Of a DNA stretch of 36,092 bases, positions 1 to 7,887 are shown one piece after another (positions within the stretch are counted from its first letter, which is position 1; each line of letters begins with the position of its first letter). The stretch is from an uncultured SAR116 cluster alpha proteobacterium. Lineage in GTDB: Bacteria; Pseudomonadota; Alphaproteobacteria; Puniceispirillales; Marisalimonadaceae. A model generated the notes under the pieces. The model ran no database searches, was not told the DNA's origin, and worked only from the letters and a program-made list of their open reading frames with translations. The DNA is taken from the NCBI GenBank assembly GCA_902595145.1, contig CACJOU010000011.1, positions 1 to 36,092 of the forward strand, written 5' to 3'. Both the position numbers and the translations under genes were made by a program.

Positions 1-382
1 GCGATTGACTTTCGAGACGAGCAGCTATATTGACACCATTTCCATAAATGTTATCACCTTCAATTATGATATCGTCTAAATGAACTCCTACTCTCCACGA
101 TAATTTGGGGTTTATATCCTCTATCAAATTTCTACCTTTTATGGATTTCTGAAATTCGACAGCCGCTTTTGTTGCTCCCACGGGACTATCAAATTCAGCT
201 ATTATTGAATCACCAGCTGTATGAAAAATTCTCCCAGAAAATTTCTTTATAATTGGATCAATGATATCTCTACATTCTTTTAAACTGCTTAGTGTTTTTT
301 CTTCTTGGGATTCCATATGCTTACTGAAATCAACACAGTCAGTTGCTAATATCGTTGCTAATCTTCTTTTAACTTCAGACAT
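1..382 (-). CDS. Class III adenylate/guanylate cyclase, 5' part only
   Basis: The gene runs off the left edge; 127 codons from its ATG at 380-382 are visible. Class III cyclases convert ATP or GTP to the cyclic nucleotide. The catalytic domain starts almost at the N-terminus: ATDCVDFS (residues 13-20) carries the first metal-binding Asp (Asp15), AGDSIIAEF carries the second (Asp58), and GDNIYGNGVNIAARLE (109-124) matches the conserved segment with the Asn and Arg (Asn118, Arg122) that stabilise the transition state. The protein therefore has its cyclase domain first, as in the alphaproteobacterial type with a C-terminal TPR or adenylate-cyclase-associated region; that C-terminus lies outside the window. 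Substrate (ATP versus GTP) cannot be told. It is transcribed away from the next gene across an 89-bp gap. Confidence 0.85.
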   Translation of the reverse strand, partial: MSEVKRRLATILATDCVDFSKHMESQEEKTLSSLKECRDIIDPIIKKFSGRIFHTAGDSIIAEFDSPVGATKAAVEFQKSIKGRNLIEDINPKLSWRVGVHLDDIIIEGDNIYGNGVNIAARLESQS

Positions 383-471
383 AAAACCTTACTAAATTAT
401 AATTTAATCTCATTTCGTGAATAATAATTAATATGACACTCATCTATTATGTTACGATTTTTTTTTAACAT

Positions 472-702
472 TTGAAGCAAAACTTTGTGAGTAACGAAAA
501 TAAAATTAATAGTCCATTAATCTGCTTAAAAACTGGATCAAAAGCAAAAATAATTAGTTATTTTGATAAAGAGGAAGTTTCTTATGTCAAAATAAACATG
601 GAAATAAAATTCGAAGATACGAAATTTCAAGTGCTAAAAACAATTCCGGTTACTGACATTGAAGATTATTTTCGTTTTAACAAACATAAAATTTATGTTT
701 AA
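472..702 (+). CDS. Small hypothetical protein, 76 aa
   Basis: I do not recognise this protein. It begins at a TTG (472); the first in-frame ATG lies far inside, and a GTG at 487 is an alternative. It has no signal peptide or membrane segment. The middle alternates charged and hydrophobic residues ([29 protein letters not shown]), suggesting a small beta-rich fold. Its stop overlaps the stop of the convergent glutaryl-CoA dehydrogenase gene by 4 bp, a tidy arrangement that argues weakly for a real gene. No clear Shine-Dalgarno sequence precedes the TTG, only a T-rich run, so a chance reading frame is possible. Confidence 0.45.
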   Translation: MKQNFVSNENKINSPLICLKTGSKAKIISYFDKEEVSYVKINMEIKFEDTKFQVLKTIPVTDIEDYFRFNKHKIYV

Positions 703-1940
703 AAAAAAGCTTGGATACCAGTTTGCGCTCGACCAAGGATTAATGCGTGAACATCATGAGTACCTTCATAGGTATTAACAGTTTCCAAATTCATCAAATG
801 TCGCATAACCTGATATTCAGCATGAATACCGTTTCCACCATGCATATCTCTTGAAAGTCTAGCAATTTCAAGAGCTTTTCCACAGTTGTTTCTTTTAATG
901 AGTGAAATGGCTTCCGGTGCTAAATTGCCTTGATCAAATAACCTGCCAACTTGAAGTGCAGCACTTAAACCTAGAGTTATTTCTGTTTGCATATCTGCTA
1001 ATTTTTTTTGTATCAACTGTGTGGCTGCTAATGGCTTACCAAATTGTTTTCTATCTAAAGTGTATTGACGAGCTCTATGCCAGCAATCTTCTGCAGCACC
1101 CATAACACCCCATGCGATACCGTATCTTGCTCTGTTCAAACAACCAAAAGGACCTTTTAAACCAGTAACATTCGGCATAAGATTTTCTTCTGGAACAAGA
1201 ACATTATCCATAACTATTTCTCCAGTTATAGACGCTCTAAGAGATAACTTACCATTGATTTTTGGAGCAGTTAAACCTTTCATTCCCTTTTCAAGAATAA
1301 AGCCTTTAATAGCATCACCATGTTCTTTAGATTTAGCCCAAACAACAAATACATCTGCTATTGGAGAATTTGAAATCCACATTTTTGAACCAGTTAATGA
1401 ATAACCACCTTTAACTTTTGTCGCTGTAGTTTTCATAGAACTTGGATCTGAACCTGCATCTGGTTCCGTTAGTCCAAAACAGCCAATAAGTTCACCAGAA
1501 GCTAATCCAGGCAAATATTTTTCCCTTTGTTCTTCACTTCCGTAAGCATATATAGGATGCATTACAAGAGAAGATTGGACTGACATCATTGATCTGTAAC
1601 CTGAATCTACTCTTTCAACTTCTTTTGCAACTAATCCATAAGAGACGTAAGAAGCGCCTGCACAACCATACTTTTCAGGTATCGTTATTCCTAATAAACC
1701 AAGCTCACCCATTTCCTTGAAAATATTTTTATCAGTGTTTTCATCTAAAAAAGCTTTTTCTACTCTAGGTAAAAGTTTAGCTTGGGCATAGTCATGAGCA
1801 GTAGATTTAATTAGAGCTTCTTCCTCAGAAATTAATGAGTCTAATAGAAGTGGATCTTCCCAATTAAATTTGGGCTTAACTTTCGAATTTGTTTTAAGAT
1901 CAACTACATTTTTTTGATCTATATCAATACTTGTATCCAT
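699..1940 (-). CDS. gcdH: Glutaryl-CoA dehydrogenase
   Basis: This FAD enzyme of the acyl-CoA dehydrogenase family oxidises and decarboxylates glutaryl-CoA to crotonyl-CoA, at the end of lysine, tryptophan and some aromatic degradation routes; electrons go to ETF. It has 413 residues, a normal length. Visible features are the N-terminal helical domain, the [18 protein letters not shown] region (about 113-130) typical of GCDH, the flavin segment [13 protein letters not shown] (163-175), the MWIS loop, the [16 protein letters not shown] helix (281-296) and the C-terminal TYEGTHD with the presumed catalytic base Glu392. The start is an ATG with AAGGA about 7 nt upstream. It is the last gene of a minus-strand run with the HCCA-isomerase-like, cupin and TauD-like genes, with a 63-bp gap before it, so it may also have its own promoter. 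Confidence 0.93.
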   Translation of the reverse strand: MDTSIDIDQKNVVDLKTNSKVKPKFNWEDPLLLDSLISEEEALIKSTAHDYAQAKLLPRVEKAFLDENTDKNIFKEMGELGLLGITIPEKYGCAGASYVSYGLVAKEVERVDSGYRSMMSVQSSLVMHPIYAYGSEEQREKYLPGLASGELIGCFGLTEPDAGSDPSSMKTTATKVKGGYSLTGSKMWISNSPIADVFVVWAKSKEHGDAIKGFILEKGMKGLTAPKINGKLSLRASITGEIVMDNVLVPEENLMPNVTGLKGPFGCLNRARYGIAWGVMGAAEDCWHRARQYTLDRKQFGKPLAATQLIQKKLADMQTEITLGLSAALQVGRLFDQGNLAPEAISLIKRNNCGKALEIARLSRDMHGGNGIHAEYQVMRHLMNLETVNTYEGTHDVHALILGRAQTGIQAFF

Positions 1941-2003
1941 GACATATCCTTAATTTTTTTTGCATATTACTCAAATAATTTTTTAAAAACAATACTTATT
2001 AGC

Positions 2004-2606
2004 TCAATTTAGACTTAATAAATGCCTTTCAACAAAATCCAACCTATCTTGTCCCCAATAAATTTGATCATCTATAATATATGTTGGAGCTCCGAAAACA
2101 TTTTTTTTAATCGCTAGTTGGGTATATTCTTCAAAATTTTTTTTACATTCTTCACTTTTAGCAAACGAAATAATTTTTTTTGAATTTAAGTTCATATGGT
2201 TCAATATGTTTATAAGCACATCTTCATTGTCTACATCTTGATTTCTTACCCACAAACTATTCATAATATTATCGGCAAGCTCAAAATAATTTTCTACTTT
2301 CTGAATTTTTGCAGCTATGATTATTAATGACGGAAGAACAGATTTTGATGGGAAAAATTTTGGTTGTGGATTTATTTTTATATTTAAAAATTTAGACCAT
2401 CTATTCAATTCTTGTAATCGTAATTTTTGTCTTTGAAGTGGTCTCTTTGAAACAGGAAGACCTCCTGAAATTGGAAAAATCTCCCCATAGTTTACTGGAT
2501 ACATATTTAAATTAACATTGAATTTTTTTATCAATTCCCCTAAACGACCATGTCCAAGAAATGTCCAAGGACTTCCATGGCTCATAAAATAATCAATTGA
2601 AATCAT
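2004..2606 (-). CDS. 2-hydroxychromene-2-carboxylate isomerase / DsbA-like protein
   Basis: A 200-residue protein of the HCCA isomerase / kappa-class GST family (thioredoxin fold with a helical insertion, cytosolic, glutathione-dependent). The N-terminal strand reads IDYFMSHGSPWTFLGHGRL; the Ser in the SPW segment (about residue 12) sits where the family has its glutathione-activating Ser. The C-terminal VFGAPTYIIDDQIYWGQDRLDFVERHL (about 169-195) is the hallmark of the group: a cis-Pro loop, then the WGxDRLxxVE motif. Family members isomerise 2-hydroxychromene-2-carboxylate in naphthalene degradation, but many serve other pathways, so the true substrate is unknown. Its ATG overlaps the cupin gene's stop by one base (TAATG), so the two are translationally coupled. 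Confidence 0.8.
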   Translation of the reverse strand: MISIDYFMSHGSPWTFLGHGRLGELIKKFNVNLNMYPVNYGEIFPISGGLPVSKRPLQRQKLRLQELNRWSKFLNIKINPQPKFFPSKSVLPSLIIIAAKIQKVENYFELADNIMNSLWVRNQDVDNEDVLINILNHMNLNSKKIISFAKSEECKKNFEEYTQLAIKKNVFGAPTYIIDDQIYWGQDRLDFVERHLLSLN

Positions 2607-2974
2607 TATGAACCAAATCCAGAACCAGCAGATTTGTAATTTTCTCTTGGAGGGCTAAAAACATCAAGGATTTTTGCTCCTACTGGACCAGCTATAATAC
2701 CATGTTCAACCCCGCCAGGCGTTTGCCAAAAGTCACCCTTTTTAATTTCTATTTCTTCGCCACCTTGAATTCTAATTCCAGAACCTTCAATCAAAAGTCC
2801 CCATTGCTCTTCTGGATGTGAGTGAATTTTACCTTTAGCATTTGGCTCAATGTCAACTAAAGATAGCATAGCTTGTTGACCACAAAAAATTCTTGTAGAA
2901 ACTCCTTCTGCAAGTTGTCTTTTTATTCCTGAATCTAAGTCATTTATGTTATTAAAATATTTTTTTTGCGACAT
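2606..2974 (-). CDS. Small single-domain cupin protein
   Basis: A one-domain cupin of 122 residues. Cupin motif 1 reads GKIHSHPEEQWGLLIEG, with two His and a Glu in the HxH(x3-4)E pattern; motif 2 is GDFWQTPGGVEHGI with the late His. A metal site is therefore intact, but cupins of this size range from binding proteins to isomerases and dioxygenases, and no substrate is evident. I chose the ATG at 2972-2974: the in-frame GTG 12 bp upstream lies within GTGGAG, which is the Shine-Dalgarno sequence for this ATG. The gene sits between the TauD-like dioxygenase (20 bp upstream) and the HCCA-isomerase-like gene (one-base overlap), and is presumably an accessory of the same pathway. Confidence 0.8.
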   Translation of the reverse strand: MSQKKYFNNINDLDSGIKRQLAEGVSTRIFCGQQAMLSLVDIEPNAKGKIHSHPEEQWGLLIEGSGIRIQGGEEIEIKKGDFWQTPGGVEHGIIAGPVGAKILDVFSPPRENYKSAGSGFGS

Positions 2975-2994
2975 CTTTTTCTCCACTTTTTTGC

Positions 2995-3858
2995 TTATGA
3001 CGGTTTGTCTCCTGCAAAAGTAATTCTATGCATTAATCGTCTTTGTCCATGATAATCATTTATAGGATTATGCATTGTACATCTATTATCCCAAATTGCT
3101 ACAGACCCTGGTTTCCATTGAAATCTACAAGTAAATTCTGATTTGATTTGATGCTTGTATAAGTACTCTAATATTGGTGTACTTTCTTCCTCCGTCATGC
3201 CAACAAAATTGGTCGTATGAGCTTCATTAACATATAATGATTTTCTTTTAGTTTCTGGGTGTGTTCTTACTACTGGATGAATAGCTTTTAATTCATCTCC
3301 TTTTAGACCAACTGATGCATGTTTCATAATATCCGATCTAGTTTTAGCAACACGTGATTTGCCTGAAATATTTACTGCTTCAAGAGTATCTAAAAATTTT
3401 TTCATACCCTCAGATAAACTTTCATAAGCCATATATTGATTGGACCACTCTGTATCTCCGCCATAATCAGGTGTTTCAATACCATACAGCATTGTTCCCA
3501 TAGGAGGTTCTTCTTGATAGGTAGTATCACTATGCCAAATTCCACCAAAATTGTTTGTGTCAGTTTCCTTTTTCAAAATTGGTGTTATCTCAGGAAAATT
3601 TTCTAAACTTTTTACAAAAGGATAAACTATTGGCTTTCCAATTCTTTCTGCGAATGCTTTTTGAGTATCTGGACTGAACTTTTGGTCTCTAAAAAATATC
3701 ACTTGATGTGCTAACAGTGCATCATAAATTTCAGATATAATTTCATCAGGCAGATTTTCAGATAAATCAATATTATCTATCTGAGCTCCAAGCGCACCTG
3801 CAATAGGATTTACTTTAATTTTCTTAAAATTAATATTCTGATTATTATTAATTTTCAT
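2995..3858 (-). CDS. TauD/TfdA family Fe(II)/2-oxoglutarate dioxygenase
   Basis: A 287-residue member of the TauD/TfdA family, which hydroxylate substrates such as taurine, 2,4-D or alkyl sulfates using Fe(II), O2 and 2-oxoglutarate. The facial triad is visible: His109 and Asp111 in GIWHSDTTY, and His263 in CTMHNPINDY. The 2-oxoglutarate-binding Arg is Arg278 in RRLMHRI, spaced 15 residues after His263 as in TauD. The segment SLYVNEAHTTNFVGM is typical of the TfdA side of the family. Substrate is not predictable; TauD itself and TfdA are both possible relatives. It is the first gene of the minus-strand operon with cupin, HCCA-isomerase-like and gcdH genes, and is divergent from an amidohydrolase gene. 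AAGGAG lies about 13 nt before the ATG, a long spacing. Confidence 0.85.
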   Translation of the reverse strand: MKINNNQNINFKKIKVNPIAGALGAQIDNIDLSENLPDEIISEIYDALLAHQVIFFRDQKFSPDTQKAFAERIGKPIVYPFVKSLENFPEITPILKKETDTNNFGGIWHSDTTYQEEPPMGTMLYGIETPDYGGDTEWSNQYMAYESLSEGMKKFLDTLEAVNISGKSRVAKTRSDIMKHASVGLKGDELKAIHPVVRTHPETKRKSLYVNEAHTTNFVGMTEEESTPILEYLYKHQIKSEFTCRFQWKPGSVAIWDNRCTMHNPINDYHGQRRLMHRITFAGDKPS

Positions 3859-3908
3859 AATATATTTAGGCTCCTTAAGGTAGAACTAGGAAAACATCCA
3901 AATTTTAT

Positions 3909-3966
3909 TTGCACTTATTAAGTTAGTGTTAAATAATTTAAATTATAAATAAAAAATAAATTATTT
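3909..3966 (+). promoter_or_regulatory. Candidate promoter and inverted repeat in divergent intergenic region
   Basis: In the 131-bp gap between the divergent dioxygenase and amidohydrolase genes, TTGCAC (3909-3914) and AATAAT (3932-3937) are 17 bp apart, a plausible sigma-70 promoter for the amidohydrolase. A perfect 10-bp inverted repeat, AAATAATTTA (3931-3940) and TAAATTATTT (3957-3966), overlaps the -10 and the expected start point, where an operator would be. Both elements are very AT-rich in AT-rich DNA, so chance is a real possibility. Confidence 0.3.
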
Positions 3967-3989
3967 TCAATTTCTACAGAGAAATTTAG

Positions 3990-5033
3990 ATGAAAAAAAT
4001 CAAATCACCTCACCTTGATGTGAGACAAAACTGGTTAAATAAATTAAAAGAACAACCTTTACTTCCTGATCTGAATATTATTGATCCACATCATCATCTT
4101 TGGGATGTTGGATTTGGAAAATATTATGTAGAAGAATTGTTGGAGGACATTGAGACTTCAGGTCATAATATAAAGGCAACTGTTTATATTATGAGTTCGT
4201 CTAACACAAAGATATATTTACAAGATGGACTTGAAGAATTCAGAACTCTTAGTGAAATTGAATTTGCTACAAATGAAGGCAAAAGAGCTGATCTAATACC
4301 GGATAATAAAGTTAAGGTAAATGCATCTATAGTTGGATCTCTTGATCTAACTTTTGGAAATAAATTGAAACCAGTTATACAAAAAGGTTTAGAAATTAGT
4401 GAAGGTCGACTAAAAGGCGTAAGAATGCTTTTAGCAGCACATCTAGACCCTAGAATTAAATCTGGTGCTGTAAATTCTGATTTATCCCTAATGTCACATC
4501 CAAAATTTGTTGAAGGTGCAAGATGCTTGCAAGACGCAGGACTTTCACTTGATTTTTGGATATATCACACACAACTAGGTGAAATGGAAAAAATAGCCAG
4601 GACACTACCAGAACTTAACATTATTCTTAATCATATTGGAGGACCTATTCATCTTGGTGAATATGAAGGAAAGCAACCCTTAACTCATAGAGAGTGGCGA
4701 ACGGCTATGATGAGATTATCAAGATTACCAAACATCAAAGTAAAATTAGGTGGATTAGGTATGGAAGTTAATGGTGCAAAATTTCATTTAAATCAAAATC
4801 CACCAAACTCTTCTCAATTAGCTGATATATGGAAGTCATGGATTTATGAAACAATTGATATGTTTGGCGTTGACAGGTGTATGTTTGAAAGTAACTTTCC
4901 AGTTGATAAAGGCTCTTGCAGTTATGGTTCATTATGGAATGCGTTCAAAATAATTTCAGAAAACATGTCACATAATGAAAAAAATAAATTGTTTTATGAA
5001 AATGCTGCAAAAACATATAAGATAAAATTATGA
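3990..5033 (+). CDS. Amidohydrolase family 2 (metal-dependent TIM-barrel hydrolase)
   Basis: A 347-residue protein of the Amidohydro_2 family, relatives of 2-pyrone-4,6-dicarboxylate lactonase and sugar lactonases, which hydrolyse lactones or decarboxylate aromatic acids. The first metal-binding motif is IDPHHHLWD (31-39), giving His34/His36 of an HxH pair. A later His lies in ILNHIGGP (strand 6 region), and the C-terminal active-site strand reads CMFESNFPVDKG, where this family has its conserved Asp region. Length is normal. It starts the plus-strand transcript, 22 bp ahead of the luciferase-like gene, and is divergent from the dioxygenase operon, so these genes may act on one compound. The exact reaction is unknown. 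Confidence 0.82.
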   Translation: MKKIKSPHLDVRQNWLNKLKEQPLLPDLNIIDPHHHLWDVGFGKYYVEELLEDIETSGHNIKATVYIMSSSNTKIYLQDGLEEFRTLSEIEFATNEGKRADLIPDNKVKVNASIVGSLDLTFGNKLKPVIQKGLEISEGRLKGVRMLLAAHLDPRIKSGAVNSDLSLMSHPKFVEGARCLQDAGLSLDFWIYHTQLGEMEKIARTLPELNIILNHIGGPIHLGEYEGKQPLTHREWRTAMMRLSRLPNIKVKLGGLGMEVNGAKFHLNQNPPNSSQLADIWKSWIYETIDMFGVDRCMFESNFPVDKGSCSYGSLWNAFKIISENMSHNEKNKLFYENAAKTYKIKL

Positions 5034-5055
5034 TAATTATCTTTAGGCAAATTCT

Positions 5056-6090
5056 ATGAACGTTTCAATTCTTGAACAATCAGTTTCAGTTGAAGGAAAG
5101 CCTCAGTCAGTAACAATACAAGATAGTATAAATTTAGCTAAAAAAGCCGAAAAACTTGGTTACAAAAGATTTTGGGTTTCAGAACACCATAACCATCCTA
5201 CAATTATTGGGACTGCACCTGAAATATTGATGGCAGCCATAGCATGTAACACATCTTCAATAAGGATTGGAAGCGCAGGCATAATGTTACCTCATTATTC
5301 ACCACTCAAAGTTGCAGAACAATTTAGAGTTTTAGAGGCAATAGCCCCTAACAGAATTGATTTAGGTTTGGGAAGAGCACCAGGTTCTGATGGAAGAACT
5401 GCATTAGCATTAAATCCAAACAGCAGGAGTGATAGTGAACATTTTCCAAGTCATGTAAGGGATCTAATAGCATGGGTTTCAAACGAAAAGTTAATCGAAG
5501 GTCATCCATTTAGACATTTAATCGCTCAGCCTATTTCAGATACTATTCCAGAAATTTGGATGCTTGGAACATCTAATTACGGTGCTCAGTTAGCAGCTTA
5601 CTTGGGTATTCCATATTGTTTTGCACATTTCATTACAGATGGACAAGGACTGAAAGAAGCTTTAGATATTTATAGATCTGAATTTCGTCCGTCAAAAAAA
5701 TTCCTTAAACCTTTGGTTAATGTATGTATGTGGGCCTTAACTGCAAATACAAATGAAGAAGCAAAATATTTATTTGCATCTAGAGCTGCGTGGAAGATTG
5801 GAAGAAATTATGGTCAACTTGGATCTATTACTGATCCTGATAATGCCTTGAGTATTATCAATGATAATGGTTGGACTGAACAATATCAAAATATGTATCA
5901 AAACTCATTTGTAGGAGACGCAAATATAACAAAGGATAAAGTTTCTAAACTAGTAGAAGAAAATAATATTGATGAGATTGCTATTTTAACTTGGTGTCAC
6001 AACGAAAATCATCGTATTAAATCTTACGAAATTTTTGCAAATGCTTTTGAATTGTCTGAAAAAAGAGAGCCTGAAAAATCTGTCATATAA
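5056..6090 (+). CDS. LLM-class flavin-dependent oxidoreductase (MsnO8-like)
   Basis: A 344-residue luciferase-like TIM-barrel flavoprotein. The N-terminus MNVSILEQSVSV, the RFWVSEHHN strand (about 39-47) and the segment IDLGLGRAPGSDGRTALAL are typical of the 'group 1' single-subunit LLM oxidoreductases related to MsnO8. Such enzymes use reduced FMN, supplied by a separate reductase, for monooxygenation or redox steps; most members have no proven substrate. It lies 22 bp downstream of the amidohydrolase gene and is probably co-transcribed with it. An LLM monooxygenase, a TauD-like dioxygenase and a metal hydrolase side by side suggest oxidative attack on an uncommon carbon source. That pathway reading is inference. 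Confidence 0.85.
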   Translation: MNVSILEQSVSVEGKPQSVTIQDSINLAKKAEKLGYKRFWVSEHHNHPTIIGTAPEILMAAIACNTSSIRIGSAGIMLPHYSPLKVAEQFRVLEAIAPNRIDLGLGRAPGSDGRTALALNPNSRSDSEHFPSHVRDLIAWVSNEKLIEGHPFRHLIAQPISDTIPEIWMLGTSNYGAQLAAYLGIPYCFAHFITDGQGLKEALDIYRSEFRPSKKFLKPLVNVCMWALTANTNEEAKYLFASRAAWKIGRNYGQLGSITDPDNALSIINDNGWTEQYQNMYQNSFVGDANITKDKVSKLVEENNIDEIAILTWCHNENHRIKSYEIFANAFELSEKREPEKSVI

Positions 6091-6143
6091 ATTGAATTTA
6101 GAAAAAAACTCTTATATAAAGCAAATAAATCGTGGAGTAAAAA

Positions 6144-6746
6144 TTGTTTTCTGTTAGTCAACCTGTATACAAATTAAAAGTTTTTTTTATATTTATATTT
6201 ATATTATTCTTAAGTTCTTGTAGTAAAATTGATATGAAACAATTTGAAAATAATACTCCTAAACTAGATTTATTTTCTTTTTTTGAAGGTAAAACCATAG
6301 CTTATGGTATTTTTGAAGATAGATTTGGGAATTTAAAAAGACAATTTAGAGTTAACATTACTGGGAAGATAGAGAATAATACCTTAACTCTTGACGAAGA
6401 TTTTTTATATGATGATGGTGAACAAGCAAATCGTATTTGGAAAATAAAAAAAATCACTGATAAAAATAAAGTCATATATCAAGGACAAGCTGATGATATT
6501 GAAGGTGAAGCCTCTGGATCTATTTCGGGAAATACACTTAATTGGTCTTATGATATTTATCTAAATATCAAAGGTTCAAATATTAAAGTTCACTTTAACG
6601 ATTGGATCTATAAACAAAGTGAAGATTTAGCAATTAATAGAGCTTACGTAAGTAAATTTGGTATTAATATTGGATCAGTTACATTAGTTTTTTTAAGAGG
6701 TAAAACTGCAGCTCAAATAGGACCCTTAAATCTAAAAAGCTGGTAA
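6144..6746 (+). CDS. DUF3833-type lipoprotein
   Basis: A 200-residue lipoprotein. The N-terminal hydrophobic stretch ends in a lipobox (LSSC, Cys about residue 26), so it should be lipidated and anchored in the envelope. The mature part begins NTPKLDLFSFFEGKTIAYGIFEDRFGN, followed by beta-rich sequence with GEASGSISGNTLNWSYDI, the pattern of DUF3833 proteins; their function is unknown. I accept the TTG at 6144 because GTGGAG lies 6 nt upstream and no in-frame ATG precedes the signal peptide. In other proteobacteria DUF3833 genes sit in light/singlet-oxygen-inducible groups with chalcone-isomerase-like, cyclopropane-fatty-acid synthase and photolyase genes (known from memory); the chalcone-isomerase-like partner follows here by 3 bp. 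Confidence 0.78.
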   Translation: MFSVSQPVYKLKVFFIFIFILFLSSCSKIDMKQFENNTPKLDLFSFFEGKTIAYGIFEDRFGNLKRQFRVNITGKIENNTLTLDEDFLYDDGEQANRIWKIKKITDKNKVIYQGQADDIEGEASGSISGNTLNWSYDIYLNIKGSNIKVHFNDWIYKQSEDLAINRAYVSKFGINIGSVTLVFLRGKTAAQIGPLNLKSW

Positions 6747-6749
6747 TAT

Positions 6750-7310
6750 TTGATGTTTAATAAATTTTGTTTAATTTTCACACTAATTCTTCTTTCACAT
6801 TCTAACTTAGTATACTCAAATCCCAAAAACGACATTGGGGAAGACCAAAAAACTGTAAAAATATTGAATAATTATTTTTCAAAACAAACTATGGTAGGAA
6901 AAGCTAATTTTCAATTTCTTTTTTGGAATATGTATGATGCAAAACTTATAAGTGAAAGTGGCAGCTATCCTTCAAATAAATTTGCTTTAATTTTAAAATA
7001 TAATAAAGATTTTTCCAAAAAAAGTGTTGTAGATGAAACCATCAATCAACTGAAAAAGCAAAAAACATTCAAAGAAAAAGAATTAAAAGAAGTAAATACT
7101 CTATTAAATAAAGCATTTAGAGAGATAAAGAAAAATAATAAATTCGTAGGTATCAAAAATAACGATAAAGCAATATTTTATTTTCAAAATGAAAAAGTAT
7201 TAGAAACTGACAACTCTGAATTTATAAAGATTTTTTTTGATATTTGGTTAAGAGAAAATAGTCAAAACCCAAAATTCACTCAAGAATTATTGGGAAAAAC
7301 TAGAGGATAG
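6750..7310 (+). CDS. Chalcone-isomerase-like exported protein
   Basis: A 186-residue protein with an N-terminal signal peptide (hydrophobic stretch up to about residue 22, then NPKND). The core MVGKANFQFLFWNMYDAKLISESG (about 48-71) matches the start of the chalcone-isomerase-like domain of bacterial exported proteins, and the C-terminal part FYFQNEKVLETDNSEFIKIFFDIWL fits its last strand and helix. These bacterial proteins are probably not chalcone isomerases; they may bind fatty acids or other lipids in the periplasm. TTG at 6750 and ATG at 6753 are adjacent possible starts. It follows the DUF3833 gene by 3 bp and precedes the YciB-like gene by 4 bp, so the three form one transcription unit. 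Confidence 0.72.
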   Translation: MMFNKFCLIFTLILLSHSNLVYSNPKNDIGEDQKTVKILNNYFSKQTMVGKANFQFLFWNMYDAKLISESGSYPSNKFALILKYNKDFSKKSVVDETINQLKKQKTFKEKELKEVNTLLNKAFREIKKNNKFVGIKNNDKAIFYFQNEKVLETDNSEFIKIFFDIWLRENSQNPKFTQELLGKTRG

Positions 7311-7314
7311 TTAC

Positions 7315-7854
7315 GTGCGATTAAGTGCATTTTTTTTTGAAATTGTACCTTTATCAGGTTTTTTTTTAGGAGCGCAATATTACACTCTAATTGTTGCTGC
7401 TATCATATCACTAATTCTTGGTCTTATGGTTATGCTAGTGTTCTATGTCATAGAAAAACGCATTTCCAAATTTCAAATATTTGGAATTTGCATGTCTGCT
7501 CTTTTTACTTTTTTTGCATATTCTTTTAATGACGATGAGTTTGTGAAAATTCAACCAACAATTTTTAATGGCTTTTTTAGTGCTGTTTTACTTTTTGGCA
7601 TATTATATAAGAAAGCAATGATGAAACAATTTTTTGGATCTCAATTTTCTCTTAATGATGAAACCTGGTATAAACTTAGTTTGAGATGGGGTTTATTTTT
7701 TTTATTTCTTACAATTATAAATGAAATATCTTGGAGGTTTCTTGAAACTGAGGATTGGGTTTTTATCAAAGTTTTTGTATTATCGCCTTTAGTTGGAATT
7801 TTTATGTTGTGCCAATTGCCAATTACATTAAAAGGAAGAATTAAAACCAAATAA
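7315..7854 (+). CDS. yciB: YciB-like inner-membrane protein (intracellular septation protein A family)
   Basis: A 179-residue integral membrane protein with about five hydrophobic helices. The family signature is clear: FVKIQPTIFNGFFSAVLLFGILYKK (about 81-105) followed by LNDETWYKLSLRWGLFFLFLTIINEISWRF (about 118-147), nearly identical in layout to YciB/IspA. YciB is needed for normal septation or envelope integrity; in Escherichia coli it interacts with divisome and elongasome proteins. It starts at a GTG (7315), 4 bp after the chalcone-isomerase-like gene, so it is translated from the same message as the two envelope proteins upstream. This pairing, rather than yciA/yciC neighbours, is unusual to my knowledge. 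Confidence in the family is high; the role here is by homology. Confidence 0.85.
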   Translation: MRLSAFFFEIVPLSGFFLGAQYYTLIVAAIISLILGLMVMLVFYVIEKRISKFQIFGICMSALFTFFAYSFNDDEFVKIQPTIFNGFFSAVLLFGILYKKAMMKQFFGSQFSLNDETWYKLSLRWGLFFLFLTIINEISWRFLETEDWVFIKVFVLSPLVGIFMLCQLPITLKGRIKTK

Positions 7855-7887
7855 GCAAATTAAAAACAAGTATCATGGAGGCATTAA

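Noticed and set aside
902-1105. Plus-strand open frame inside gcdH
   Set aside because: Shadow frame opposite a convincing, conserved gene; its translation shows no family features.
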